Part shown: in pieces, positions 1 to 7,725 of the stretch
How positions within the stretch are numbered: position 1 is the first letter of the stretch
How the letters are laid out: each line of letters starts with the position of its first letter
Source: a bacterium
Lineage (GTDB): Bacteria; Tectomicrobia; Entotheonellia; Entotheonellales; Entotheonellaceae
NCBI GenBank assembly: GCA_027294925.1
Contig: JAPULM010000450.1
Span: 1-11,240, forward strand
Reading direction: 5' to 3'
DNA length: 11,240 nt
Program-made: the position numbers and the translations under genes
Notes under the pieces: generated by a model
The model's database searches: none
The model's input: the letters and a program-made list of their open reading frames with translations, nothing else
What the model was told of the DNA's origin: nothing

Positions 1-3000
1 GGTAGGGGTAGCGGGAACCGGGGTGGCCCAGCGTCGTTCAACCAGGTAATAGAACACCGGCAAAATCAGAAGTGTCAGCACCGTCGAGGAAAAAATACCG
101 CCGACAATAACGATGGCCAGGGGTTTCTGGAGTTCGGCGCCCGAACCACTGCTCAGGGCTAAGGGCAGCATACCCAGGCCGGTGGTCAACGCCGTCATCA
201 GCACCGGACTGATACGATTCTCAGCCCCGGCCAGAATCGCCTCGTACAAAGGCTGACCCTCAGCCCGCAGGTCATTGATGTGCATGATGAGAATTATCCC
301 GTTGCGTACGGCGATGCCGAACAGCAAAATAAAACCCACCAGAGATGGAATGCTCAGGGTACCACCGGAAAAAAACACGCTGACGATGCCACCGACCAGC
401 GCCAGCGGCAAGTTCAGCATCACCAGTAGGGCCATGCGCCACGAGCCCAGGCTTAGCTGCAGCAGAAGAAACATGGCTACCGACACAAAGGCCAGTTGAA
501 TGATCAACTGCCGGGTGGCCTGCTGCTGGCTCTCGAACTGTCCGCCATAGGAGAGAAAATAGCCTTCTGGGAGCACCACCTGTTGGGCGATCTTTTGTTG
601 AATTTCTGCCACAAAGCTGCCCAGGTCGCGGCCGCTGACATTGCACTGGATGACGATGCGCCGGGAGACGTTCTCCCGGTTAATGATGTTGGGGCCCGGG
701 GCAAAGCGTATATCGGCCAGTTCGCCCAGCGGCACATGCGGTCCGGCCGGGGTGGTGACGCGCAGCGCCCGGATGGTGTCAAGATCGCTGATGCTCTCCT
801 CCGTCAGGCGTAGAAACAGGTCGTAGCGCCGTTGCCCTTCCAGAATCTGGCTGACCACCTCGCCATTAAAGGCCGTTTCGATGTAATGCGCCAGCTTCCC
901 GGCCGGCAGCCCGTAGCGCGCCGCCGCCGCACGGTTGACGCGGAATTGCAGTTGCGGGATGTCCACCTGTTGTTCCACTTGTAGGTCGGCAACACCTGGC
1001 ACCGTTGCCACCACAGCCTCGATCTCCCGGGCTTTGCGGCGTAATACGCCGAGATCGGGCCCGAACAACTTCAGGGCGAGTTGCGCATTGACACCGGACA
1101 ACAGATGATCGAGGCGATGCTGGAGTGGCTGGCCGATGTTGATCAGAGCCGGGAAGCCCTGCAAGGCCTGCCGGATCTCCTGTTGCACCTCTTGCATCGA
1201 CTGACGGCGTTGTTCAGGCGGTAGGATGTTGACCAGAAGCTCGTTGACATTCACCCCTTCGGCGTGCTCGTCGCCCTCCGCCCGCCCGGTACGACCGGAG
1301 GTGGACACCACAAAGGGCAGCTTGAGAAGTGTTTGCTCCAGACGCTTGCCGATCCGCTGGGTGGTTTCGAGGTTCGTGCCCGGCGGCAGGGTGGCGTTCA
1401 GCACCAGGGTGCCATCATCCATCACCGGCAGGAACTCTTGGCCCAGGAACGGTAGCAGCCCAACGGCGACCACGATCAGCCCAACCGCCACCGCGATAGC
1501 CCAGCGGTGGCGCTGCATGACCTGGTGCAGGATGGGGCGATAGGCGCGCTTGATCCAGCGCACCACGGGCGCTTCGCGCGCCGGCAAACTCTGGCGGGTC
1601 AGCAAGAGATTGCACAGCGCCACGGTGACGGTAAGAGCCACTAGCAAGGAGACCGCCATGGCAATGATGACGGTAATACCGAGCGGTTGGAACATGCGGC
1701 CTTCGATGCCGGAGAGAGCAAACAGCGGCATAAACACCAGGGTAATGATCAGGGTGGCAAACACAATGGAGTCGGCTAGCTCATTGGAGGCCCGGAATAC
1801 CACTTCACTAGGCTGTTCCGCCGTCGGGTGGGCGTAATATTCGCGCAGGCGGCGGAAGCTATTCTCGACATAGATGATGGCATTATCGACCACCATGCCC
1901 ACCGCCACGACGAGACCGGCAATGGTAAAGATGTTGACAGTGAGTCCAAGCCAGTTGTTGATCAGCAGCGTAGCGATGAGTGACAACGGAATCGCCAGCA
2001 GGGTGATCAGGGCAGTGCGCAGATTGTACAGAAACAGCAAGAGCACCGCGACCACCAGGATGGCCCCTTCCAGCAGCGCCACCTGCACGGTGTTCACCGC
2101 ACGGGCGATAAAATCGGCCTGCACGTATTCAGTCCTCAGAGAGATACCCTCAGGTAACGAGGCGCGCAAGCCTTCAAAAGCCTGTTGAATTTTGGCGGTG
2201 AGTTGCAGCGTGTTGACGCCTGGCTGTTTGCTGATTTTCCCCAGCGCCGCTTCTCTGCCGTTAAGGGTGCCGGCGCCGCGGCGGCGTTTGCGCTGTCCAT
2301 CGAGGCGAATCTCAGCCACATCTTGCAACAGCAGGGGCGTGCCACCGTCTCGCACCTTCACCACCACCTGGCGCAAATCGTCCAGATTTTCCAGACGCCC
2401 CAGACCGCGGATCAAGGCTTCCTGGGTGCCGTCGAGATAGAAGCCGCCGGCCGAGTTGACATTGCTTTGCTCCAGCGCCTCCATCACCTCTTCGAGACTG
2501 ATATCGTGGTTCAGCAAGGCGCTGGGTCGCACCAGCACCTGATACTGTTTGACCAGGCCACCCTGATTGATCACATTGGCGATGCCACCGAGCGACTGTA
2601 AGCGATAGCGGATTTGCCAGTCGTTGATATCGCGTAGCGCCATAGGGCTATATTTACCCTGCTCGTCCACCACGGCGTACTCGAGAATTTCCCCTAGACG
2701 CGAAGTGACGGGTCCCATGATCGGCGCCTCGACACCCTCCGGTAGGGTCGGAGCGACGAGCTGCAGCCGCTCGCTGACCAATTGCCTGGCCAGGAAGATA
2801 TCGGTGCCCCAGTCAAATTCGATGAACACCACCGACAGACCGATGCCGGAGGACGAGCGCACCCGTTTGACAAATGGCATGCCATTGAAGGCGCTTTCGA
2901 GGGGGAAGGTGACTAACGTCTCCATCTCTTCCGGGGACCAGCCGTGTGCCTCGGTCAGAATGGTGACGCGCGGATCGTTGATGTCCGGATAGACGTCAAC

Positions 3001-3105
3001 CGGCAAGCTGCCGAAGGTGTACACCCCGAAGCCGATGACCAACAGAGCAACGAACAGCACCAACGGCGTATTGCGAATGGAAAAGGCGATCAGGCGTGAC
3101 CACAT
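1..3105 (-). CDS. czcA: HME-RND efflux pump, CusA/CzcA family (3' end off the window)
   Basis: This is the inner-membrane proton-driven pump of a tripartite metal efflux system; the symbol is family-level only. The frame is open from the ATG at 3105 to the window edge (1035 codons, no stop), close to the usual length of about 1030-1070 residues, so only a few residues are probably missing. It starts MWSRLIAFSIRNTPLVLF, has the first TM helix at about 12-30, two periplasmic porter regions and the family motif GIAVRNGI at 930-937. TM4 reads VAVGMVVDNAIIYVEN: D407 and E414 match CzcA D408 and E415, but A401 stands where CzcA has D402. The E. coli CusA methionines M573, M623 and M672 align with N570, about V618-V620, and H667, so a Cu(I)/Ag(I) Met site is absent. 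The ribosome-binding site GGAGG lies 9 nt upstream, and the adaptor stop is 15 bp away. The metal cannot be assigned; the family call is very secure. Confidence 0.95.
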   Translation of the reverse strand, partial: MWSRLIAFSIRNTPLVLFVALLVIGFGVYTFGSLPVDVYPDINDPRVTILTEAHGWSPEEMETLVTFPLESAFNGMPFVKRVRSSSGIGLSVVFIEFDWGTDIFLARQLVSERLQLVAPTLPEGVEAPIMGPVTSRLGEILEYAVVDEQGKYSPMALRDINDWQIRYRLQSLGGIANVINQGGLVKQYQVLVRPSALLNHDISLEEVMEALEQSNVNSAGGFYLDGTQEALIRGLGRLENLDDLRQVVVKVRDGGTPLLLQDVAEIRLDGQRKRRRGAGTLNGREAALGKISKQPGVNTLQLTAKIQQAFEGLRASLPEGISLRTEYVQADFIARAVNTVQVALLEGAILVVAVLLLFLYNLRTALITLLAIPLSLIATLLINNWLGLTVNIFTIAGLVVAVGMVVDNAIIYVENSFRRLREYYAHPTAEQPSEVVFRASNELADSIVFATLIITLVFMPLFALSGIEGRMFQPLGITVIIAMAVSLLVALTVTVALCNLLLTRQSLPAREAPVVRWIKRAYRPILHQVMQRHRWAIAVAVGLIVVAVGLLPFLGQEFLPVMDDGTLVLNATLPPGTNLETTQRIGKRLEQTLLKLPFVVSTSGRTGRAEGDEHAEGVNVNELLVNILPPEQRRQSMQEVQQEIRQALQGFPALINIGQPLQHRLDHLLSGVNAQLALKLFGPDLGVLRRKAREIEAVVATVPGVADLQVEQQVDIPQLQFRVNRAAAARYGLPAGKLAHYIETAFNGEVVSQILEGQRRYDLFLRLTEESISDLDTIRALRVTTPAGPHVPLGELADIRFAPGPNIINRENVSRRIVIQCNVSGRDLGSFVAEIQQKIAQQVVLPEGYFLSYGGQFESQQQATRQLIIQLAFVSVAMFLLLQLSLGSWRMALLVMLNLPLALVGGIVSVFFSGGTLSIPSLVGFILLFGIAVRNGIILIMHINDLRAEGQPLYEAILAGAENRISPVLMTALTTGLGMLPLALSSGSGAELQKPLAIVIVGGIFSSTVLTLLILPVFYYLVERRWATPVPATPT

Positions 3106-3120
3106 GGTTCTGGCCCTCCG

Positions 3121-4731
3121 TTAGTGTGCGTGTCCGCCATGGCCATCACCACCCTGAGCCTGCTGGGTGGCCAGTGCCTTCACAGAATTGAGTTCGTATC
3201 CACCCCGAATGACGATTCGGTCACCCGGGAAGATCCCATCGCGAATCTCCACGTAGCGATCATCTTTAAGCCCCAACACGACATTCTGCTTGGTGTAGGT
3301 ATCCCCATTTTGCACGAAGACAAACTTCTCGGCGCCCTCGCTAATGACCGCCTGCGGGGGTACGGCCAGAGCCTGCGTGGCCATCTGGGTGATAATGGTC
3401 AAGTCGGCGAACATCCCGGGCAACAGCTTGTCCTCCGGGTTGGTCACCTCGACCCAGAGGTGTACGGTGCGCTTGTCGGGATCCACCGTGCGACCGACGG
3501 ACCGCACCGTGCCGGTGAAGACCGCCTCGGGGTACGCCACCACCCGCACCCGCGCCGCCTGTCCCGCATGCACCATGGCGAGGCGATTCTCTGCCACATC
3601 GCCTTCGACCCACACCACTGACGTATCGACAATTTCAATTAGCTTCTCGGCCGGCTCAACCACGGCCCCAGGGGTCGCCTCCCGTACTGTCACGGTGCCT
3701 GTGATGGGCGCCGTCAGGGTGAACGTTGCACGGGGAACACCGCGCTGCAGGATGGCCCTGAGGTCGGCAGTACTAAAGCCGAGGATTTGCAACTGGCGTT
3801 TCAAGCTCTCAACTTCGACCCGCTTTTCGCGATATTCAGCCTCTAGCTCGAAGAGCTCACCGGGCTCGCCCAGAATGAGATATTTCCGCACCGCGGCCTG
3901 GGGGCTCAATGCCAAATTTTTCAGCACCGATTGCTGGCGGCCGCTTTCCATGATGGTGCGGATCTGCGCCGCCGTGATGCCATAGGTGCGCAGTTTGCGC
4001 TCTATCGCATCATAGGCGCCGCGGGCCTGCTGATGCTCTGTTTGCGCAGCCAGCAGATCTTTGCGGGCTATCACTTTATCTGAGAGTCGTTGTGCACGCT
4101 CGACCGCTGCGGCAGCGAGTTGCAGCTCGCCATGTAGCTTGATCAATTCCTGCTGGAGATCCTCAAGCTCAATGAGCACCGTTTTTTCGGTCAACTCTTT
4201 GGTACGCTTATAGGACTGCTCAACAATGCCCAGGTTTTTGACCGCGCTGAGCAACTCGACCTGGAGCTTTTCAGCCTCCACACTACTTAGATCGAGGAGC
4301 GGGGCGCCTTGCTGCACGGTATCACCAACGTTGATGTAGACCTTCTCGATACGAGCTTCGAGGCGCGGGGTGACATGGGCTAGACGATCGGGATGGGCTT
4401 TCACCACCCCCGGAATTTTTAGAATCTGTTCGATTCTGCGTGGCGCCGCTTCGGCGATTTGCAGGTTAAGATTGGCTCTGGCTGTGGCACTAAGACGAAT
4501 ACCCTGCTGGTTCGTAGCCCTATCCGTATGTGGCGCCGTTGCCCCATCATGCGCATGGGGCTGTGATTCCTGATGGGCCGACGACGCTGTCTTGGGCGCT
4601 GCGGCTGCCGGCCCAGCCGGGTCTTGCTCTGCCCTATCCCGGCAACCACTGCTGAGCGAGATGACAAGACCAAGCGACAGGAGAAGATACCATCGGACGA
4701 CGTAGGGTCGATCATGCTCGAACCGTTCCAT
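3121..4731 (-). CDS. czcB: RND periplasmic adaptor (membrane fusion protein), CzcB/CusB family
   Basis: This 536-residue adaptor would join the RND pump to the outer-membrane channel. The start at 4731 (MERFEHDRPY) is preferred to an in-frame ATG 180 bp upstream because GGAGAGG sits 7 nt before it and the longer form would overlap the channel gene. The N-terminus has a hydrophobic stretch (about 14-29) ending SLSSGC, a lipobox-like site with C30. Histidine-rich segments follow at 52-68 and at the very end (GGDGHGGHAH), typical of CzcB-type metal-binding tails. The lipoyl/barrel halves are near 108-150 and 335-372 (TAPITGTV at 340-347). They flank an unusually long helical hairpin (about 150-335) in which the motif LxxxGhSxAxhRxIhxxG occurs twice (247-264 and 314-331). 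The usual family length is roughly 380-420 residues, so the extra length lies mainly here and in the His-rich leader. It is translated between the channel and pump genes in one operon. Confidence 0.93.
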   Translation of the reverse strand: MERFEHDRPYVVRWYLLLSLGLVISLSSGCRDRAEQDPAGPAAAAPKTASSAHQESQPHAHDGATAPHTDRATNQQGIRLSATARANLNLQIAEAAPRRIEQILKIPGVVKAHPDRLAHVTPRLEARIEKVYINVGDTVQQGAPLLDLSSVEAEKLQVELLSAVKNLGIVEQSYKRTKELTEKTVLIELEDLQQELIKLHGELQLAAAAVERAQRLSDKVIARKDLLAAQTEHQQARGAYDAIERKLRTYGITAAQIRTIMESGRQQSVLKNLALSPQAAVRKYLILGEPGELFELEAEYREKRVEVESLKRQLQILGFSTADLRAILQRGVPRATFTLTAPITGTVTVREATPGAVVEPAEKLIEIVDTSVVWVEGDVAENRLAMVHAGQAARVRVVAYPEAVFTGTVRSVGRTVDPDKRTVHLWVEVTNPEDKLLPGMFADLTIITQMATQALAVPPQAVISEGAEKFVFVQNGDTYTKQNVVLGLKDDRYVEIRDGIFPGDRIVIRGGYELNSVKALATQQAQGGDGHGGHAH

Positions 4732-4756
4732 AAGACGACCTCTCCAGGATGTAAGG

Positions 4757-6031
4757 TCACTGTTGACCTTTGAGATAAGCACCAGTGCTGCTTTGAAGGA
4801 CTGCCAACGCCTCTTGGTACTCGAACCGTGTGTCGAGATACTCATTGTTCGTGGCAATAAACTCGCGCTGCTGGGTAATGAGCGCCACAATGCCAATTTC
4901 GCCGGCAGCAAACGCCTGCCGCAGCAGCGTGAGATTTTCCCGACTCTGTGGCAGAATCGTCTGTTCGAAGAGCTGCACCGCTAGGCGCAATTGATTCACT
5001 TCGGCGACAGCGCTGACGACCTCGGTTTCAATGGCCTGCTGCAACGCCATGCGCTCCAATTCGGCCGCCCGGAAGCGAGCCTGCGCAGCACGAATCTCGC
5101 CTTGGTTACGATTCCACAGCGGCAGAGGGAAGGAAATTTTGCCGCCAAACACGTTCTTGACATTCTCGCCTTCCACCTCCTGTTCAAAGATGAAGCCCAC
5201 CTCGACGTCAGGAATCCGTTCAGCCTTGGCTAACCCCACCTCGCCTGTCGCTATCTCGACAGCGGCACTGCGGCTTTGCAGGTCAGGGCGCTGCTGCAGG
5301 GCCTGCAAGAGTAATTGTGTGGTATCGATGGGCTGCGGGGGGATGCCGAGACTGCCACTCAGGTCCAGCGGAGCGCCGACCGGGTGTCCGAGCAAGCGGT
5401 TGAGGGCAAAGCGCGCTTGCGTGAGCCGCCGCCGGACTTCGCCGCGCTGGCGGAGGGTGTTTTGCAGCTCAACGAGGGCGAGATTAACATCCAACTGCGG
5501 GCTTTCACCGGCGCTGAAGCGCGCTTCAGCAATACGTGAAAGCTGCTGCGCCAGATCTACCGTCTGCTTGACGAAGGTCTGCCTTTCCTCTAGGAACAAG
5601 ATACGATAGAAGGCCTCTTTGACCTCTTTGATCAATTCCCGCTGCGCATCACGCACTTCCCATTGGGTTTGTTTCAGCCCTGCGGTGGCAATCCGTATGC
5701 GCAGCCGCTGCTGGCCGCCAAGTTCAAGTTCTTGCGACAATTCTACCCCAAAACTGTGGGCATCTTCACGCTCTCCATTGCGCTCACTGCCGGCAGCGCC
5801 CTCCACTTCGAGTTGGGGATTATGGGGAAAGATGCGGGCGCTGAGGAGTTCACCCTCTGCCTCGGCGATGGTGTGGCGCTGGGCCTGGAGGTTAACATTA
5901 TTTTGCAGTGCCAGACGCACCGCCTCATCGATGCTTAAGACCTGGACGGCAGCGCTAGCAGGAACGCCCAGCAGCATCGTGATGAGCAGCATAAGCAGAG
6001 TTTGTTGCCCACCCATGCACAAATATTTCAT
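4757..6031 (-). CDS. czcC: TolC-family outer-membrane efflux channel, CzcC/CusC-like
   Basis: This 424-residue protein is the outer-membrane factor that would form the trimeric exit duct for the pump encoded downstream. A signal peptide is clear: MKYLCM, a hydrophobic run at about 11-24, and a likely cleavage after VPASA (about residue 27). The mature part begins with the family-typical LSIDEAVRLALQNNVNLQ, followed by FPHNPQLEVEG and a long alpha-helical region (RIAEARFSAGESPQLDVNLALVEL, given here in part) repeated in the second half, as expected for two internal OEP repeats. The length fits the 410-460 usual for CzcC. The start at 6031 has AGGGG 8-9 nt upstream, and that site lies inside overlapping inverted repeats. 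The stop is 25 bp before the adaptor start, so the two are almost certainly co-transcribed. No regulator gene is adjacent. Confidence 0.93.
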   Translation of the reverse strand: MKYLCMGGQQTLLMLLITMLLGVPASAAVQVLSIDEAVRLALQNNVNLQAQRHTIAEAEGELLSARIFPHNPQLEVEGAAGSERNGEREDAHSFGVELSQELELGGQQRLRIRIATAGLKQTQWEVRDAQRELIKEVKEAFYRILFLEERQTFVKQTVDLAQQLSRIAEARFSAGESPQLDVNLALVELQNTLRQRGEVRRRLTQARFALNRLLGHPVGAPLDLSGSLGIPPQPIDTTQLLLQALQQRPDLQSRSAAVEIATGEVGLAKAERIPDVEVGFIFEQEVEGENVKNVFGGKISFPLPLWNRNQGEIRAAQARFRAAELERMALQQAIETEVVSAVAEVNQLRLAVQLFEQTILPQSRENLTLLRQAFAAGEIGIVALITQQREFIATNNEYLDTRFEYQEALAVLQSSTGAYLKGQQ

Positions 6032-6033
6032 CT

Positions 6034-6061
6034 ATAGACCCCTGTCTACGAACGATAGACA
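6034..6061 (-). promoter_or_regulatory. Overlapping alternative inverted repeats around the czcC ribosome-binding site
   Basis: In the transcript direction three short segments occur in the order GTCTA (6060-6056), TAGAC (6048-6044), GTCTA (6039-6035). The middle segment can pair with the first (6 bp if flanking T/A is counted, 7-nt loop region) or with the last (5 bp, loop AGGG). The second pairing places most of the AGGGG ribosome-binding site of czcC in the loop; the first frees it. What is seen is the repeat geometry. An RNA translation switch, or a DNA operator such as TAGACCCCTGTCTA, is inference. The stems are short, so chance cannot be excluded. Confidence 0.4.
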
Positions 6062-6071
6062 CGCTGGTAAC

Positions 6072-6111
6072 GGCGCGGCTTCGAACCCATGCAGCGGAAG
6101 AATTCCGCGCC
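6072..6111. repeat. Inverted repeat (GGCGCGG/CCGCGCC) in the czcC leader
   Basis: GGCGCGG at 6072-6078 is exactly complementary to CCGCGCC at 6105-6111. A further TTC/GAA can pair inside after a small bulge, leaving a loop of about 17 nt. It lies between the small His-rich gene and czcC, and a transcript of the operon would fold here. No run of T follows on either strand, so it is not a standard intrinsic terminator. An attenuator or RNA-stability element is possible. Confidence 0.45.
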
Positions 6112-6148
6112 TCAAACCACTGTGAAGCAACCTTCCTCGTAGCGCGGC

Positions 6149-6173
6149 ACAGAGACCTGCCAACGATCTCTGT
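6149..6173. repeat. Inverted repeat (ACAGAGA/TCTCTGT) upstream of czcC
   Basis: A perfect 7-bp inverted repeat has arms at 6149-6155 and 6167-6173 with an 11-nt spacer. It lies in the 199-bp gap between the small His-rich gene and czcC. The dyad size would suit a dimeric transcription factor or a weak RNA hairpin. No regulator gene is in the window, so nothing ties it to a specific family. Confidence 0.3.
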
Positions 6174-6230
6174 TGAAGATGCAAACCGTACTCGTGCTTA
6201 CAGGGAAGGTACTGCTCGTGGGAAAAAAGG

Positions 6231-6527
6231 CTAGTATGCGGTGTGTCTAGGCGGTCTAAACAGGGAGGACACAGGTGCGGTGTGTTTCAACACCAGGGGC
6301 GTGGCATAAAGCAAAAAGCAGATTAGCAAGGCGAACAACATCATTGCCGATAATACGGCTGTCTGGCAGAAGAAGTGTAGCACGGAGTGTGCAGAAGGAG
6401 TGGCGTGGTGCTCGCTGGGCGCGGAGTGCTGGTGATCGATCGGGGCGATGTGGTATTGGCAGGCAACTGCCCCGAGAGCCATGCAGACCAGCAGCATGGG
6501 GACAAGTTGACGAGCTTTGAACAGCAT
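6231..6527 (-). CDS. Small histidine-rich membrane protein, first gene of the efflux operon
   Basis: This 98-residue hypothetical protein is not recognised as a named family. It starts MLFKARQLVPMLLVCMALGA, a signal-like hydrophobic segment ending AVAC (C23, a weak lipobox). A short segment with seven histidines follows (H26, H32, H34, H40, H41, H47, H51), then a second hydrophobic helix at about 56-80 and a basic tail (RPPRHTAY). By position and His content it resembles the small leader proteins found before czcC in some metal-resistance operons (the CzcI role), but homology is not claimed. The start at 6527 is chosen because the hydrophobic N-terminus begins there. The longer in-frame start at 6647 would overlap the -35 box of the promoter. 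No good Shine-Dalgarno precedes 6527, so the start is uncertain. It may bind metal in the periplasm near the pump. Confidence 0.6.
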   Translation of the reverse strand: MLFKARQLVPMLLVCMALGAVACQYHIAPIDHQHSAPSEHHATPSAHSVLHFFCQTAVLSAMMLFALLICFLLYATPLVLKHTAPVSSLFRPPRHTAY

Positions 6528-6617
6528 AACTGACAGCACAGAACACCTGTCCGTGAGAATGTAACTCCCATCTTCTTTCTCTAACCCTGAGCAGAGAAGC
6601 GGTGATGGTAATGCGAT

Positions 6618-6647
6618 AGTATATTGCAGCCATTCTGATTCTGTCAA
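6618..6647 (-). promoter_or_regulatory. Sigma70-type promoter of the efflux operon
   Basis: On the minus strand TTGACA (6647-6642) and TATACT (6623-6618) are separated by 18 bp. The -35 is a perfect match and the -10 is one base from consensus. Transcription would start near 6611 and leave a leader of about 85 nt before the ATG at 6527. It points into the His-rich gene and the pump genes. The transposon end is about 50 bp upstream of the -35, so the promoter is intact. The rest of the gap (6528-6697) shows no other recognisable feature. Confidence 0.7.
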
Positions 6648-6697
6648 GGCTCTCCGTTGCGGAAAGGTATGAAATAGTGACGCAGGCTCTGTCCCAA

Positions 6698-6724
6698 GGG
6701 GAGGGGGTCAAGTCTTGCTATTTA
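6698..6724 (+). repeat. Left inverted end of the RAYT element
   Basis: The 27-nt end begins GGGGAGGGGGTCAAGTCTT and continues with G then CTATTTA. It is complementary to the right end except for one base (6717, G here versus A at 7733 where C would be needed). It lies 27 bp before the transposase ATG and about 50 bp upstream of the efflux promoter -35 box. Confidence 0.85.
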
Positions 6725-6750
6725 TATTATGATAACGTAACATTACCGTC

Positions 6751-7725
6751 ATGGCACGTCCACTACGTATTGAATTCCCAGGCGCATGGTATCATGTCAT
6801 GAATCGCGGAGCTAACCGTCAGGCCATCTACCGAGCAGATGCCGATCGCCATCTGTTTCTCGATCTGTTGGCTGAGCTGAGCGAGCGCTTCCGCCTTGAA
6901 TGTCACGCCTATTGTCTGATGGACACCCATTACCACCTCCTCATCCACACCCCGATGGGACAGTTGGGTCGGGCCATGCGTCATCTGAGTGGCCTCTATA
7001 CCCAACGCATCAATCGACTCGCAGGGCGTGATGGTCCCTTATTCCGTGGACGCTATAAGGCGATCTTGATCGATGCCGACACCTATCTGTTGGCGGTCAG
7101 CCGGTATATCCATCTCAATCCGCTCCTAGCCGGAATTGTCCCTCAAGCTGAAGCCTATGCCTGGTCCAGTTACCCGGCCTACGTTGGGTTGGCGGTAGCC
7201 CCCGCCTGGCTGAGCACCTCAATGACGTTGCAGATGGCGGGAACCCGACGCCCGCAAGCCGCCTATCGCGACTTTGTGGAACGGGGCGTTGATAAAGACA
7301 TGGAGCGCTTCTACGGTGGTAGTCAGCAGGCTCCCATTCTGGGTGATGCAGCCTTTGAGGCATCGGTGGCCACGCATCGGGTGGTTGATAGCGAAATTTC
7401 TGATCGCGTTCGACGCTGGCATGCCCCCACCTTGGAGGCGATCGTTGGTAGCACCGCAGCGGTGTTTGGTGTCGCGTCAGAGCACCTTTTGAACACACGG
7501 CGCGGGCGAGGCCAGGCCAACCCGGCTCGTCAGGTGGCGTTATACCTGAGTCGAGAGCTGGGTGGATATCGGCTTGGGGAGATTGCTTCCTATTTTGGCT
7601 TGAGCCATTACGCCAGTGTCTCACGCAGCGCCCAGATGGTGAGAGAACGGATAGAAAGAGAACCGACGTTGGCCCAGATGATCGACAGGGTACAAGCTCA
7701 ACTGGGGCATCCTCAGGGCTCATAG
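6751..7725 (+). CDS. REP-associated tyrosine transposase (Y1/HUH family) with C-terminal DnaA-like HTH
   Basis: This 324-residue RAYT transposase nicks and rejoins single-stranded DNA through a phosphotyrosine intermediate. The N-terminus MARPLRIEFPGAWYHVMNRG is the family signature. The HUH metal site is H60-Y61-H62 in THYHLLIH, and the catalytic tyrosine is most likely Y119 in RYIHLNP. The conserved PLFRGRYKAI lies at 96-105. The last 60 or so residues (about 262-318, VALYLSRELGGYRLGEIASYF, cited in part) look like the DnaA C-terminal helix-turn-helix carried by longer RAYTs. Common short forms are about 150-230 residues, so this is a long two-domain type. No Shine-Dalgarno precedes the ATG, which suggests weak translation. 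The stop codon directly abuts the right inverted end. The frame is intact with all catalytic residues present. Confidence 0.93.
   Translation: MARPLRIEFPGAWYHVMNRGANRQAIYRADADRHLFLDLLAELSERFRLECHAYCLMDTHYHLLIHTPMGQLGRAMRHLSGLYTQRINRLAGRDGPLFRGRYKAILIDADTYLLAVSRYIHLNPLLAGIVPQAEAYAWSSYPAYVGLAVAPAWLSTSMTLQMAGTRRPQAAYRDFVERGVDKDMERFYGGSQQAPILGDAAFEASVATHRVVDSEISDRVRRWHAPTLEAIVGSTAAVFGVASEHLLNTRRGRGQANPARQVALYLSRELGGYRLGEIASYFGLSHYASVSRSAQMVRERIEREPTLAQMIDRVQAQLGHPQGS

Noticed and set aside
2185..2601. Plus-strand open frame of 138 codons inside the RND pump gene, and several similar ones antisense to czcA, czcB and czcC
   Set aside because: These are antisense shadows of long, clearly conserved minus-strand genes in GC-rich DNA. 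The products match no family and lack ribosome-binding sites.
4732..4911. 60-residue N-terminal extension of the adaptor
   Set aside because: It would overlap the channel gene in another frame, and the ATG at 4731 has a strong Shine-Dalgarno followed by a signal-like segment.
6068..6112. tRNA-like TTCGAA segment in the czcC leader
   Set aside because: The bases beside it do not form a 5-bp T stem on either strand, and no acceptor or anticodon arm can be drawn.
6215..6260. Intrinsic terminator after the small His-rich gene
   Set aside because: A run of six T is present on the minus strand but only a 4-bp CTAG dyad precedes it, too weak for a terminator call.
6341..6571. Out-of-frame 76-codon reading frame starting MGVTFSRTGVLCCQLCC
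   Set aside because: It overlaps the His-rich gene, its product has no hydrophobic or domain pattern beyond scattered cysteines, and it resembles a frame-shifted copy of the overlapping gene.
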